Positions 1 through 6,556 of a stretch of 7,610 bases of DNA are shown piece by piece. The stretch's first letter is position 1; the number at the start of each line of letters is the position of its first letter. Where the stretch lies: positions 1-7,610 of the forward strand of contig CADBMK010000009.1 of NCBI GenBank assembly GCA_902795785.1, read 5' to 3'. The stretch is from an uncultured Bacteroidia bacterium. Lineage in GTDB: Bacteria; Bacteroidota; Bacteroidia; Bacteroidales; UBA932. Made by a program: the position numbers and the translations under genes. The notes beneath the pieces were generated by a model. It did no database searches. It saw only the letters and a list, made by a program, of their open reading frames with translations, and was not told the DNA's origin.

Positions 1-612
1 GATGCAGGATGACGTCCTGATTCCCTCGCCGTCGGCAAGGCAGTTCTCGCAGGCGAACTTGAGGTCTTCAGTTACCATATGCATGATATATTCGCGGTCC
101 TGACGGGCGCCGTAGAGGATGGTGGAGTCATCCGGGCTGACTACGTGGTCAATCCAGTAGCAGTCGCCGAATTTCTTGATCTTATTGAATGTGGAAAGCG
201 CCCTGAAGTAGCGGGCAACTCCCTCATAGTGGTTGTAAATCTCAGGGGTGACATTGTCCTTGGCGTTCTTCATATTGTCAAGCATATATGCCACCTGACG
301 GAGAAAGCCCCAGTTTGAATAGCTCCATCCGGATGCTGTCGCCGCAGTGTAGCGGTCAGGCCAGAGGAATGATTCCGATTCCTTGGTTCCGCAGAGGTCG
401 GTGTACATATCGTCTCCCTGTGCGATGGCGTCGAAAGAAGGGAGGGCGGTATCTATCAATCCGTTTGTATAGTACTGCAGGTCTGTCTTGGTCTTGAAGA
501 ACTGCTCTGCGCCGAACTTGTCCTCCGGAGTCCTTTCAAAGAAGTCGTCGCAAGAGGAAAGAAGCATCAGCGAAGCAAGGCCTGCCGCAAATTTTATGAC
601 GTTGTTTTTCAT
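1..612 (-). CDS. SusD/RagB-family nutrient-binding outer-membrane lipoprotein, partial (N-terminal 204 residues)
   Basis: This is the surface lipoprotein that lids a SusC transporter and captures glycans or other ligands. I read it by translating the minus strand from the ATG at 612-610; the frame stays open to the left window edge, so the C-terminal half or more is missing (the family is usually about 500-600 residues). The start gives a clear lipoprotein signal: MKNN, a hydrophobic core, then the lipobox LLSSC with Cys21 followed by Asp-Asp, typical of Bacteroidota surface lipoproteins. Residues 22-40 (DDFFERTPEDKF...) match the usual SusD mature N-terminus. Residues about 131-154 (GVARYFRALSTFNKIKKFGD, then CYWI) are the family's conserved TPR-like helix pair (SusD-like N-terminal domain, PF14322). 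It starts 12 bp after the susC stop, so it is co-transcribed with it. There is only a weak purine stretch (GAAGCGAA) before the ATG and no clear Shine-Dalgarno. The ligand cannot be told from this fragment. Confidence 0.93.
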   Translation of the reverse strand, partial: MKNNVIKFAAGLASLMLLSSCDDFFERTPEDKFGAEQFFKTKTDLQYYTNGLIDTALPSFDAIAQGDDMYTDLCGTKESESFLWPDRYTAATASGWSYSNWGFLRQVAYMLDNMKNAKDNVTPEIYNHYEGVARYFRALSTFNKIKKFGDCYWIDHVVSPDDSTILYGARQDREYIMHMVTEDLKFACENCLADGEGIRTSSCI

Positions 613-624
613 TTCGCTTCAATG

Positions 625-3600
625 TTAGAGGGTGAGACTGATACCGAATGTGAATGTCTTCAGGAGAGGGTAGCTGTAGCCGTCACCCATTGTGGTAGAT
701 GTTCCTGAGTGGAAGTCTGAGTCTCCGTTGCCGATAACTTCAGGGTCGAACATTGAAGTATGCTTGAACATAGGAGACCAGGTGAAGAGGTTCTCACCGG
801 TCACATAGACTCTGAGCTGCTGAACCTTGATCTTTGAAAGAAGGGACTGCGGGAAGCTGTAGTCGAGTGTGAGGGTCTTCAGGCGGACATAAGCCGCATT
901 CTGAAGGAAGTGGTCTGAAGGGAAGGTGAGGGCACCCTTGGCGGCATCTGCCGTGCCATAGGTCTGGCGGGTCCAGTAAGCATCCGGATTTGTGAGTTTC
1001 CAGTCTGACTCAGACTTGTCCAGAATTGCGTGGGTGTTCTGCTGATCCTTGAGCGCATAAGCGTATGCACGTCCGTAAGAACCCCAGAAGAAGTCTGTTC
1101 CCTGAGAAGGATACCAGTCTCTCTTGCCTACGCCCTGGAGGAAGCAACTGAGGCCGATTCCGTTCCACTTGAAGTCGAGGTTGAGACCGAACTGGTAGCG
1201 AGGCATCTCGTTTCCGATGCGGTCCAGGTCGCCGTGGTTGTCTGTAGTCCAGGCCCCGGTGTTGATGACCTTGTCTCCGTTGAGATCCTTGAACTTTAGG
1301 TCTCCTGCATATGGACCGGAAACAGGGTAGAAGTTGTGGAACTCATCCTTATACCAGGCTGCAGCCTCCGAGTTGGACTGGAAGAGTCCGTCGGTGCGGA
1401 ATCCCCAGATTTCTCCGAGTTCCTTGTCCTTGTAGTAGTTGAACATGTTGCCGCTCTGGTTGTAGTACTTGGTTACCCAGGTACGGCTGTCCCAGAGGCT
1501 TCCCTTTACGCTGTAGTTGAAGTCCTTGCCGGCAATCTTGAATGCGTCTCTCCAGGAAACGGTGAGCTCCCATCCCTTTGTCTGGAGGGCTCCGTAGTTG
1601 CCCTTAGGAGTTGCGTCTCCGAAGGTGGCAGGGATTTCAGGACCTGCGATATAGAGGTCTGTGGTGTTCCTGATGTAGTAGTCGGCAGAAACTGAGAGCC
1701 TGCTTCTGAGGAAGTCGGAATCGAATCCGAGGTCATAGGTGGTAACCTTCTCCCAGGTGAGGTTGTCAGGAACCACTGAAGGATCGCTGACCTTGTTCTG
1801 GAATGTGCCGTCGAATACTGCGGAAGTCTTGTTGACTCCGAGTGTGGTAAGGAAGGCGTAAGCCGCAACGGTACCGTTTCCGAGCGTACCTGCGTTAGCC
1901 CTGATCTTGAAATTGTCAAGCCACTTTCTTGTAGGCTTCATCCAAGGCTCCTCTGAGATTCTCCAGCCGATTGATGCTGAAGGGAAGAAGCCCCAGCGCT
2001 GTGATGAAGGGAATTTTGAACTTCCGTCATAGCGTGCGGAAACCTCGAAGATGTATCTTCTGAGCAGTGAGTAGTTGGCGCGGCCGAAGAAGCCCACGAT
2101 TCCGTACTCGCTTCCGTCCTGGATGAGTTCAACCTCCTGGCCGTCCATAAGCTCGAAGTTAGGGTTGGAAGGGTAGAGGAGTCCAGTGCGGAATACGCCG
2201 CGGCGGTGATAGATGTTCTCCTCAAGGTTCCATCCTGCAACTACGTTGAGATTGTGGTTCTCTCCGAGTTTCGGAGTGAAGGTGCCGATTACATTGGCAG
2301 TGATGTGCTCAGTATTGTAATCGTAGTATCTGTGGTAAGAATCTGTCTGCTTTACGTAATCACTCGTTGCTCCCGGAGTTACGCTGTAGGCCACAGGGGC
2401 AACGTAGCGGTCGAGACCTCTTCTTGTTGACTTGAATGCAAATTCTCCGCGGATCTTGAATACGTCCTTGAACGGCTCGAGTGTGACTCCTGATGAAGTG
2501 GTGAGAGTAAGGCGTCTGTCCTCCTGTGCGGAATTGCCATCGTTGAAGGCTGCATAACCGCCGGCCGCTGCTGCAACCGTATATGTTCCGTCCTCGTTAT
2601 AAACAGGAATACAAGGAAGACCCATCATTGCAATCTGTCTGAGCTGGCTGCCCACGTTGCCGTCGTTCTTGGAGAAGATCGGCTGGGTGTAGTTCATCTT
2701 GTACAGTGAAGTGTTGTTGTCTATGCTGAGCCAGTCGTTGACCTTGACATTGAGCTTGACGCGGAAATTGAAAGCGTCGTAGTCCTCGTTGCCGAGTTTA
2801 TAGATTCCTTCCTGTGTGTAGTATCTTCCGGAAATACCGTAGTTGAGTTTGCCGGATGAACCGTTTACTGAAAGGTTATGGGTGGTTGTGGTGTTGCTTG
2901 GCTTGTAGAACATACGGATGTAGTTCTCATTGCCGTAATAGAGATAGCGTCCGTTCCAGATTTCGTAGAGGTTGGTGTCGCCGTTGGCAACGTGCTGACG
3001 GTATCTCTCAAGGTAGTCCGTAGGAATCTGGTAGATATTCATCTTGGTTGGACGGATACCCTCTGATGTAGGTGTGGCGTCATGTCCGAGCCAGTGTGCA
3101 TAGAATATTTCAGTGAAGTCAAGACCGTTGTCAACGATATTGTCTTCCCACTTCACGGTTCTGATGTTGAGTGAGACAGAACCGTTGTAGTTTACGGTCA
3201 CCTTGTCTTCCTTAGCGTTCTTGGTGGTCACGAGGATTACTCCGTATGCGGCGCGTGCACCGTAGATGACGGATGAAGAAGCGTCCTTGAGGACAGAGAT
3301 GCTCTCCACGTCGTTAGGGTTGACGGACGAGAGTTCACCCTCAACGCCGTCGATGAGGACGAGGGCTCCGCCGCCCTGGCCGATGGAGTATGAGCTCTTT
3401 GATCCGCCGGATGATCCGCGTGATACATAAGAAGTGGCGCCGCCACGGATATAGATGGATCCGCCGTGGGTAGGCTTACCGTCGCTCTGGACAATGCTGA
3501 GTCCGGCAACCTCACCCTGGAGTGACCTTGAGATGTTTGCGTTCACCCTGTCGTCCAGCACTTCACCGGAGATGTTCTCTACGCTGCCGACGAGCTGTGA

Positions 3601-3954
3601 TTTCTTAAGGGTACCATAGCCGACGACCACGGTCTCCTCAAGCATCTGTGAGTCTTCCTTGAGGGCGAAGTCAATCCTGGCCTGGCCGCCTACGGCCTTC
3701 TCCATTGTGACGTAGCCGATGGAAGAACAGAAAAGAGTGGCGTTCTTAGGAACGGAGATGGAGTAGTTGCCGTCGAAATCGGCAACGACGCCCTGTGTGC
3801 CGCCCTTAATGTACACCGAAGCGCTCGGAACAGGCTCGCCGCTAGACGCGTCAGTCACCTTTCCAGAGACTTTAATGTTCTGCGCCCATGCTGAAGTTCC
3901 CATCGCCAGGAAAGCGATGACACTCAGAACGGACAGTTTTAATGTGGCTTTCAT
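625..3954 (-). CDS. SusC/RagA-family TonB-linked outer-membrane transporter
   Basis: This is a 1109-residue outer-membrane beta-barrel that imports SusD-captured ligands with TonB/ExbBD energy. In order it shows: a Sec signal peptide (about 1-24, cleavage at AWA|Q); a carboxypeptidase-regulatory-like domain (about 28-98; VSGKVTDASSGEPVPSASV is its signature); a TonB box region (about 106-115, EETVVVGYGT); a plug domain (about 116-246) ending in the SusC signature VLKDASSSVIYGARAAYGVI followed by LVTTK; then a long barrel finishing YPLLKTFTFGISLTL at the C-terminus. It lacks an N-terminal STN domain, so the sigma/anti-sigma route seen with some SusC proteins is not expected. A Gly/Ser-rich insert lies in the plug at about residues 171-196. 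The start sits 10 bp after the stop of the upstream EEP gene and susD follows 12 bp downstream, indicating one operon. The length is normal and I see no frameshift. The substrate cannot be read from sequence. Confidence 0.97.
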   Translation of the reverse strand: MKATLKLSVLSVIAFLAMGTSAWAQNIKVSGKVTDASSGEPVPSASVYIKGGTQGVVADFDGNYSISVPKNATLFCSSIGYVTMEKAVGGQARIDFALKEDSQMLEETVVVGYGTLKKSQLVGSVENISGEVLDDRVNANISRSLQGEVAGLSIVQSDGKPTHGGSIYIRGGATSYVSRGSSGGSKSSYSIGQGGGALVLIDGVEGELSSVNPNDVESISVLKDASSSVIYGARAAYGVILVTTKNAKEDKVTVNYNGSVSLNIRTVKWEDNIVDNGLDFTEIFYAHWLGHDATPTSEGIRPTKMNIYQIPTDYLERYRQHVANGDTNLYEIWNGRYLYYGNENYIRMFYKPSNTTTTHNLSVNGSSGKLNYGISGRYYTQEGIYKLGNEDYDAFNFRVKLNVKVNDWLSIDNNTSLYKMNYTQPIFSKNDGNVGSQLRQIAMMGLPCIPVYNEDGTYTVAAAAGGYAAFNDGNSAQEDRRLTLTTSSGVTLEPFKDVFKIRGEFAFKSTRRGLDRYVAPVAYSVTPGATSDYVKQTDSYHRYYDYNTEHITANVIGTFTPKLGENHNLNVVAGWNLEENIYHRRGVFRTGLLYPSNPNFELMDGQEVELIQDGSEYGIVGFFGRANYSLLRRYIFEVSARYDGSSKFPSSQRWGFFPSASIGWRISEEPWMKPTRKWLDNFKIRANAGTLGNGTVAAYAFLTTLGVNKTSAVFDGTFQNKVSDPSVVPDNLTWEKVTTYDLGFDSDFLRSRLSVSADYYIRNTTDLYIAGPEIPATFGDATPKGNYGALQTKGWELTVSWRDAFKIAGKDFNYSVKGSLWDSRTWVTKYYNQSGNMFNYYKDKELGEIWGFRTDGLFQSNSEAAAWYKDEFHNFYPVSGPYAGDLKFKDLNGDKVINTGAWTTDNHGDLDRIGNEMPRYQFGLNLDFKWNGIGLSCFLQGVGKRDWYPSQGTDFFWGSYGRAYAYALKDQQNTHAILDKSESDWKLTNPDAYWTRQTYGTADAAKGALTFPSDHFLQNAAYVRLKTLTLDYSFPQSLLSKIKVQQLRVYVTGENLFTWSPMFKHTSMFDPEVIGNGDSDFHSGTSTTMGDGYSYPLLKTFTFGISLTL

Positions 3955-3964
3955 AAATAAGTGG

Positions 3965-4831
3965 TTATTTAGTTATAATTATGTCGGAATAAATTGCGCA
4001 GTGGTCTGACGGATAAAGGCCGTCGTACTTCTTTGTAAAGCAGCAGTACCTGAGCGGCTTTACCTCACAGCCCCTGAAATAGATGAAGTCTATTCTCTGG
4101 GCCTTCTCCATATCCTTTTTGATATTATGGGAATTGAACGTTCCGTGAGGACCCTTTATCTTCTTTGAAGGGAGATACTTATAGACATCAGTCCAATAGG
4201 TTCTGAGAAGTTCGGAAGAAGGAGTGTCAGGCTGAGTGTTAAGGTCACCCAGGAAGATTGCCGGCAGATTCTCCGTGTTGTACATCCTTGCCCTGTCTAT
4301 TACGATCTGAGCCGCGTGAAGGTTGGCTTCCTTTGCAAGCGGCATATGAGAGAGCATGAGGAAGAATCTCTTTCCGGTCTTCCTGTCAAGGAAGGTGGCG
4401 CAGCAGCCCCCGCGCTTGAATTTCATCTCGTCCCATCCTCCGCTCATTACATCGGGAGTCTCAGAGTACCAGAAGTGGTGAGGGTCTGAAAGCTCAAGCC
4501 TGTCCGGATTGTAGATTATTGCCTGGGCCTTGTTGCCTGTTGAACCGTCTTCACGGTAAGGGCTGAAGATGAAGATTTTGTAATTGAGACCATACTCCTT
4601 GAAGAGTACGGGAAGTTCCCTGATCATAGTAGTGTCGACTTCCTCTGCTCCGAAGATGTCGTAGTCTATGTCCTTGATGGATTTGATCAGTCTTGCCTTC
4701 CTTACTTCCCAGGAGTATTCCTCCTTTCCAAGATCCGATCTCCAGAGATTATAGGAGCCGATCCTCAGGGAAGCGCAGTTTCCAACAAAACTGAACACTG
4801 TAAGAAATAGTGCGATCAGTGTCGATTTCAT
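3965..4831 (-). CDS. Secreted endonuclease/exonuclease/phosphatase (EEP) family enzyme
   Basis: This is a metal-dependent phosphoesterase of the EEP fold (PF03372; DNase I, sphingomyelinase, nocturnin and inositol-phosphatase relatives), 288 residues, about normal length. Visible active-site blocks are: SYNLW (Asn28), GAEEV (Glu64, metal ligand), SHMPL (His162), FLGDLN (Asp196, Asn198), RIDFIYF (Asp248) and PSDH (Asp276, His277). All the expected catalytic elements are therefore present. Residues 121-134 (WYSETPDVMSGGWD) resemble a block common in Bacteroidota members. An N-terminal Sec signal (about 1-20, NCA|S) predicts a periplasmic or exported enzyme; the -1 Asn before Cys19 argues against a lipobox. 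It is the first gene of the operon, 10 bp upstream of susC, with a good -7 box ahead of it. No Shine-Dalgarno is visible. The family assignment is secure, but whether it cleaves nucleic acid, a phospho-sugar, a phospholipid head group or another phosphodiester is open. Confidence 0.92.
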   Translation of the reverse strand: MKSTLIALFLTVFSFVGNCASLRIGSYNLWRSDLGKEEYSWEVRKARLIKSIKDIDYDIFGAEEVDTTMIRELPVLFKEYGLNYKIFIFSPYREDGSTGNKAQAIIYNPDRLELSDPHHFWYSETPDVMSGGWDEMKFKRGGCCATFLDRKTGKRFFLMLSHMPLAKEANLHAAQIVIDRARMYNTENLPAIFLGDLNTQPDTPSSELLRTYWTDVYKYLPSKKIKGPHGTFNSHNIKKDMEKAQRIDFIYFRGCEVKPLRYCCFTKKYDGLYPSDHCAIYSDIIITK

Positions 4832-4853
4832 AAAGTTGTGGTTTTGTTGGATA

Positions 4854-4886
4854 CAAAATTATACGAAAATTCCGCAGAAAAACCAA
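4854..4886 (-). promoter_or_regulatory. Putative promoter of the EEP-susC-susD operon
   Basis: Read on the minus strand, TAATTTTG (plus-strand positions 4861-4854) is an exact match to the Bacteroides -7 consensus TAnnTTTG. A TTG at 4886-4884 (context TGTTGG) lies 22 bp upstream and could be the -33 element, although the usual spacing is slightly shorter. Transcription would begin near 4847, leaving a short A/C-rich leader before the ATG at 4831. This is pattern matching only; no transcript data are available. Confidence 0.55.
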
Positions 4887-4896
4887 CAGTGTTTAC

Positions 4897-4923
4897 AAAA
4901 CAAGGTTTTTATAATCTTGTTTT
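4897..4923. repeat. Inverted repeat AAAACAAG / CTTGTTTT, candidate operator
   Basis: AAAACAAG at 4897-4904 is the exact reverse complement of CTTGTTTT at 4916-4923, with an 11-bp AT-rich spacer. It lies between the two divergent promoters. A related half-site, AAACAAG, recurs at 4978-4984 just upstream of the regulator's -7 box (TACAAAACAAG at 4894-4904 against TACAAACAAG at 4975-4984). The stem is too AT-rich to make a convincing terminator. An operator is the more likely role, but this is inference. Confidence 0.4.
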
Positions 4924-4966
4924 CTTTCGAAAGTAATTGATTATTAAGTATAAAACGTTTTTATAA
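4905..4966. repeat. 10-bp direct repeat GTTTTTATAA, two copies 52 bp apart
   Basis: GTTTTTATAA occurs at 4905-4914 and again at 4957-4966. The 52-bp start-to-start offset is close to five DNA helical turns, so both copies face the same side of the helix. The first copy fills the spacer of the AAAACAAG inverted repeat and the second overlaps the 4949-4965 palindrome. This could be a pair of activator or repressor binding sites. The region is AT-rich, so coincidence is possible. Confidence 0.35.
4949..4965. repeat. Palindrome TATAAAA-CGT-TTTTATA
   Basis: Seven-base arms TATAAAA (4949-4955) and TTTTATA (4959-4965) are perfectly complementary around a 3-base centre. The site lies 30 bp upstream of the regulator's -7 box, a plausible place for a dimeric regulator to bind. 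It is also part of the direct-repeat pair in this intergenic region. There is no direct evidence of function. Confidence 0.3.
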
Positions 4967-4995
4967 CACAGCTATACAAACAAGAAAAATAATGC

Positions 4996-5003
4996 TATAT
5001 TTG
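4996..5003 (+). promoter_or_regulatory. Putative -7 box of the DUF6377-type regulator gene
   Basis: TATATTTG is an exact match to the Bacteroides -7 consensus TAnnTTTG. It ends only 4 bp before the ATG at 5008, so transcription would begin at or within a base or two of the start codon and the mRNA would be leaderless or nearly so. I see no good TTTG -33 element at the usual 19-21 bp spacing (the bases near 4972-4977 are CTATAC), so the promoter may be weak or need an activator. Confidence 0.55.
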
Positions 5004-5007
5004 TCGC

Positions 5008-6522
5008 ATGAAAAAGCTTATTCCGGCAATTTTTGGAGCCATTGCTCTTGTGATTGCATCCTGTTCGGGAAAGGATGCAGATTATTTCTCATCCCTGGAC
5101 AGATCTATTGAAAAACAGGAAATGTATGACCTAATCCATACCCATTCCGTGGATTCTCTGAGGCTTCTCTGCCAGATGTCCTCTTCAAGGGCGGCCAAGT
5201 GGAAGGCCTCCAGGGAACTGTACAACTATCTTAACTATAATGATATCGATTCCTGCTATCTGAGCGTGAAGGATATGTTGCGCTACAGCGGAAATGACCA
5301 TTACAGGCAGACAGTCTCGCGCGTCTGCTACGCCAGTATTCTTTATAAGATGGATTCCCTTCAGGCGGCGAGAAGGGTTCTGGAGCGGATTGACACTGCA
5401 GGGATGGATCACGAAACACGCAGGGCCTATTACAATGCCGCATACCATATTTACGGTCTTCTGGGGCATGATCAGAAGGAATGTATCCCCCTTAAGTGGC
5501 GGGTTGTGGAGCAGTGGTGGAAAATTGACAGCACCAGGCTGGACTGCGCCTACTATCACAACGTGATGCTTAGAAGACGCAAGGTCAAGGCGGATTTTAT
5601 AGGTGCAATCAATGCCTGCACCATAAAGACTCCCAATGATACGGCCAAATACAATTATTACCTTGCCAAGGAGTATATGGCCGCGGGCGATATGGCCACG
5701 GCAATCAAATACTACGCAATTTCCGCGGAATGCGATATGCGCCTTTCGGTCAAGGCCTATAACGCCCTTTTCGAACTTGCAAGGCAGCTCTTCAAGACCG
5801 GGGACATAGAAAGGGCGGACCGTTATATGCGCCTCACCCTAAAGGACGCCTATGCGTCCCATTACAAGTCCCGTTACGACGATGTCTCACGCTCCGAGAT
5901 TGAAATCATGAACGTCCTTCTTGAGGAACAGACCCTTAAGAGGCGCGCTTACCTCATAGCCACTATAGTGGTCACGGTCTTCCTTCTGGTTGCTGTATTT
6001 TCCCTGTTCCTGGCTGTGCGCTATTCCAGAAGGCTTGATGTTTCAAGGGCCAAACTGGCTGAGACCTCAAAGATCAAGGATGACTTCCTTGCCATCTATA
6101 TGGAGAAATGCGTGGATTATCTGAACAAGGTGGATGAATATCGTTCTTCCCTGAGGAAGGCGGCAAAGGAAGGCGGCCCGGCGGAGGTAAACGCAATGCT
6201 CAGGCGTCCTACATTTGTGAACGGAGAGTTTGAGAACCTTCTGAATAACTTTGACTCGGCGTTCCTGGGTATCTTCCCGGACTTCATCGAGAAGGTCAAC
6301 GCACATATGCAGGAAGAGTATCGCTTCAACATCCCGGACAAGGCGGAACTGTCAACGGAACTGCGTATCCTCGCCCTTATCAGGATGGGTATTACCAAGA
6401 GGCAGAAAATTGCCAAGGTCCTGAATATGTCGGTCACCACCGTCTATTCATACCACAGCAATCTTCAGAAACATTCCATCCACAACGATTCTTCCTTCGA
6501 TAAGGAAATTTCTTGTCTATAA
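5008..6522 (+). CDS. DUF6377-type membrane-bound TPR/helix-turn-helix transcriptional regulator
   Basis: This is a 504-residue protein resembling the Bacteroidota DUF6377 regulators that often sit beside SusCD loci. The N-terminus (1-19) is a signal sequence ending in a good lipobox, VIASC (Cys19). Residues 28-52 (SSLDRSIEKQEMYD...HSVDSLR) match the family opening. Helical TPR-like repeats follow, the clearest at about 213-246 and 249-282. A transmembrane segment spans about 314-337, flanked by KRR and RYSRR. A helical linker follows, and about 446-487 forms a LuxR-like helix-turn-helix (ELRILALIRMGITKRQKIAK, then VLNMSVTTVYSY). The topology implied is a periplasmic sensor and a cytoplasmic DNA-binding end. 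It is divergent from the EEP-susCD operon across 176 bp, making it the likely regulator of that operon. The SGNH gene follows 34 bp downstream on the same strand. The family call rests on recalled motifs; the ligand and target sites are unknown. Confidence 0.85.
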   Translation: MKKLIPAIFGAIALVIASCSGKDADYFSSLDRSIEKQEMYDLIHTHSVDSLRLLCQMSSSRAAKWKASRELYNYLNYNDIDSCYLSVKDMLRYSGNDHYRQTVSRVCYASILYKMDSLQAARRVLERIDTAGMDHETRRAYYNAAYHIYGLLGHDQKECIPLKWRVVEQWWKIDSTRLDCAYYHNVMLRRRKVKADFIGAINACTIKTPNDTAKYNYYLAKEYMAAGDMATAIKYYAISAECDMRLSVKAYNALFELARQLFKTGDIERADRYMRLTLKDAYASHYKSRYDDVSRSEIEIMNVLLEEQTLKRRAYLIATIVVTVFLLVAVFSLFLAVRYSRRLDVSRAKLAETSKIKDDFLAIYMEKCVDYLNKVDEYRSSLRKAAKEGGPAEVNAMLRRPTFVNGEFENLLNNFDSAFLGIFPDFIEKVNAHMQEEYRFNIPDKAELSTELRILALIRMGITKRQKIAKVLNMSVTTVYSYHSNLQKHSIHNDSSFDKEISCL

Positions 6523-6528
6523 ATTTCT

Positions 6529-6546
6529 TATACTTGCATATATTTT
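6529..6546 (+). promoter_or_regulatory. Weak possible promoter of the SGNH hydrolase gene
   Basis: The 34-bp gap between the regulator stop and the SGNH start contains TATACTTG (6529-6536, one mismatch to TAnnTTTG) and TATATTTT (6539-6546, one mismatch). No TTTG -33 element at good spacing is visible; the nearest TTG is at 6513-6515. The gene may instead be read through from the regulator gene, since no terminator hairpin separates them. Confidence 0.25.
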
Positions 6547-6556
6547 TAACACTATC

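Noticed and set aside
79..497. Plus-strand open frames at the left edge (79-318, 288-497)
   Set aside because: The minus strand there encodes a clear SusD-family protein; these frames are its shadows.
1030..1695. Plus-strand open frames opposite the susC gene (1030-1299, 1336-1695)
   Set aside because: They are antisense to a well-supported SusC reading frame, have low-complexity Val/Glu-rich translations, no recognisable domain and no promoter.
4841..4888. TGTTGG (4845-4850) and CCAACA (4883-4888) inverted repeat around the operon promoter
   Set aside because: Only 6 bp with a 32-bp gap; too short to separate from chance.
4897..4923. Inverted repeat as a rho-independent terminator
   Set aside because: The stem is short and AT-rich, the loop is 11 bp, and it sits between two divergent promoters where no transcript should end.
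5185..5566. Frames overlapping the regulator gene on both strands
   Set aside because: The 504-residue regulator frame has a coherent signal, TPR, membrane and HTH order; the others have no domain content.
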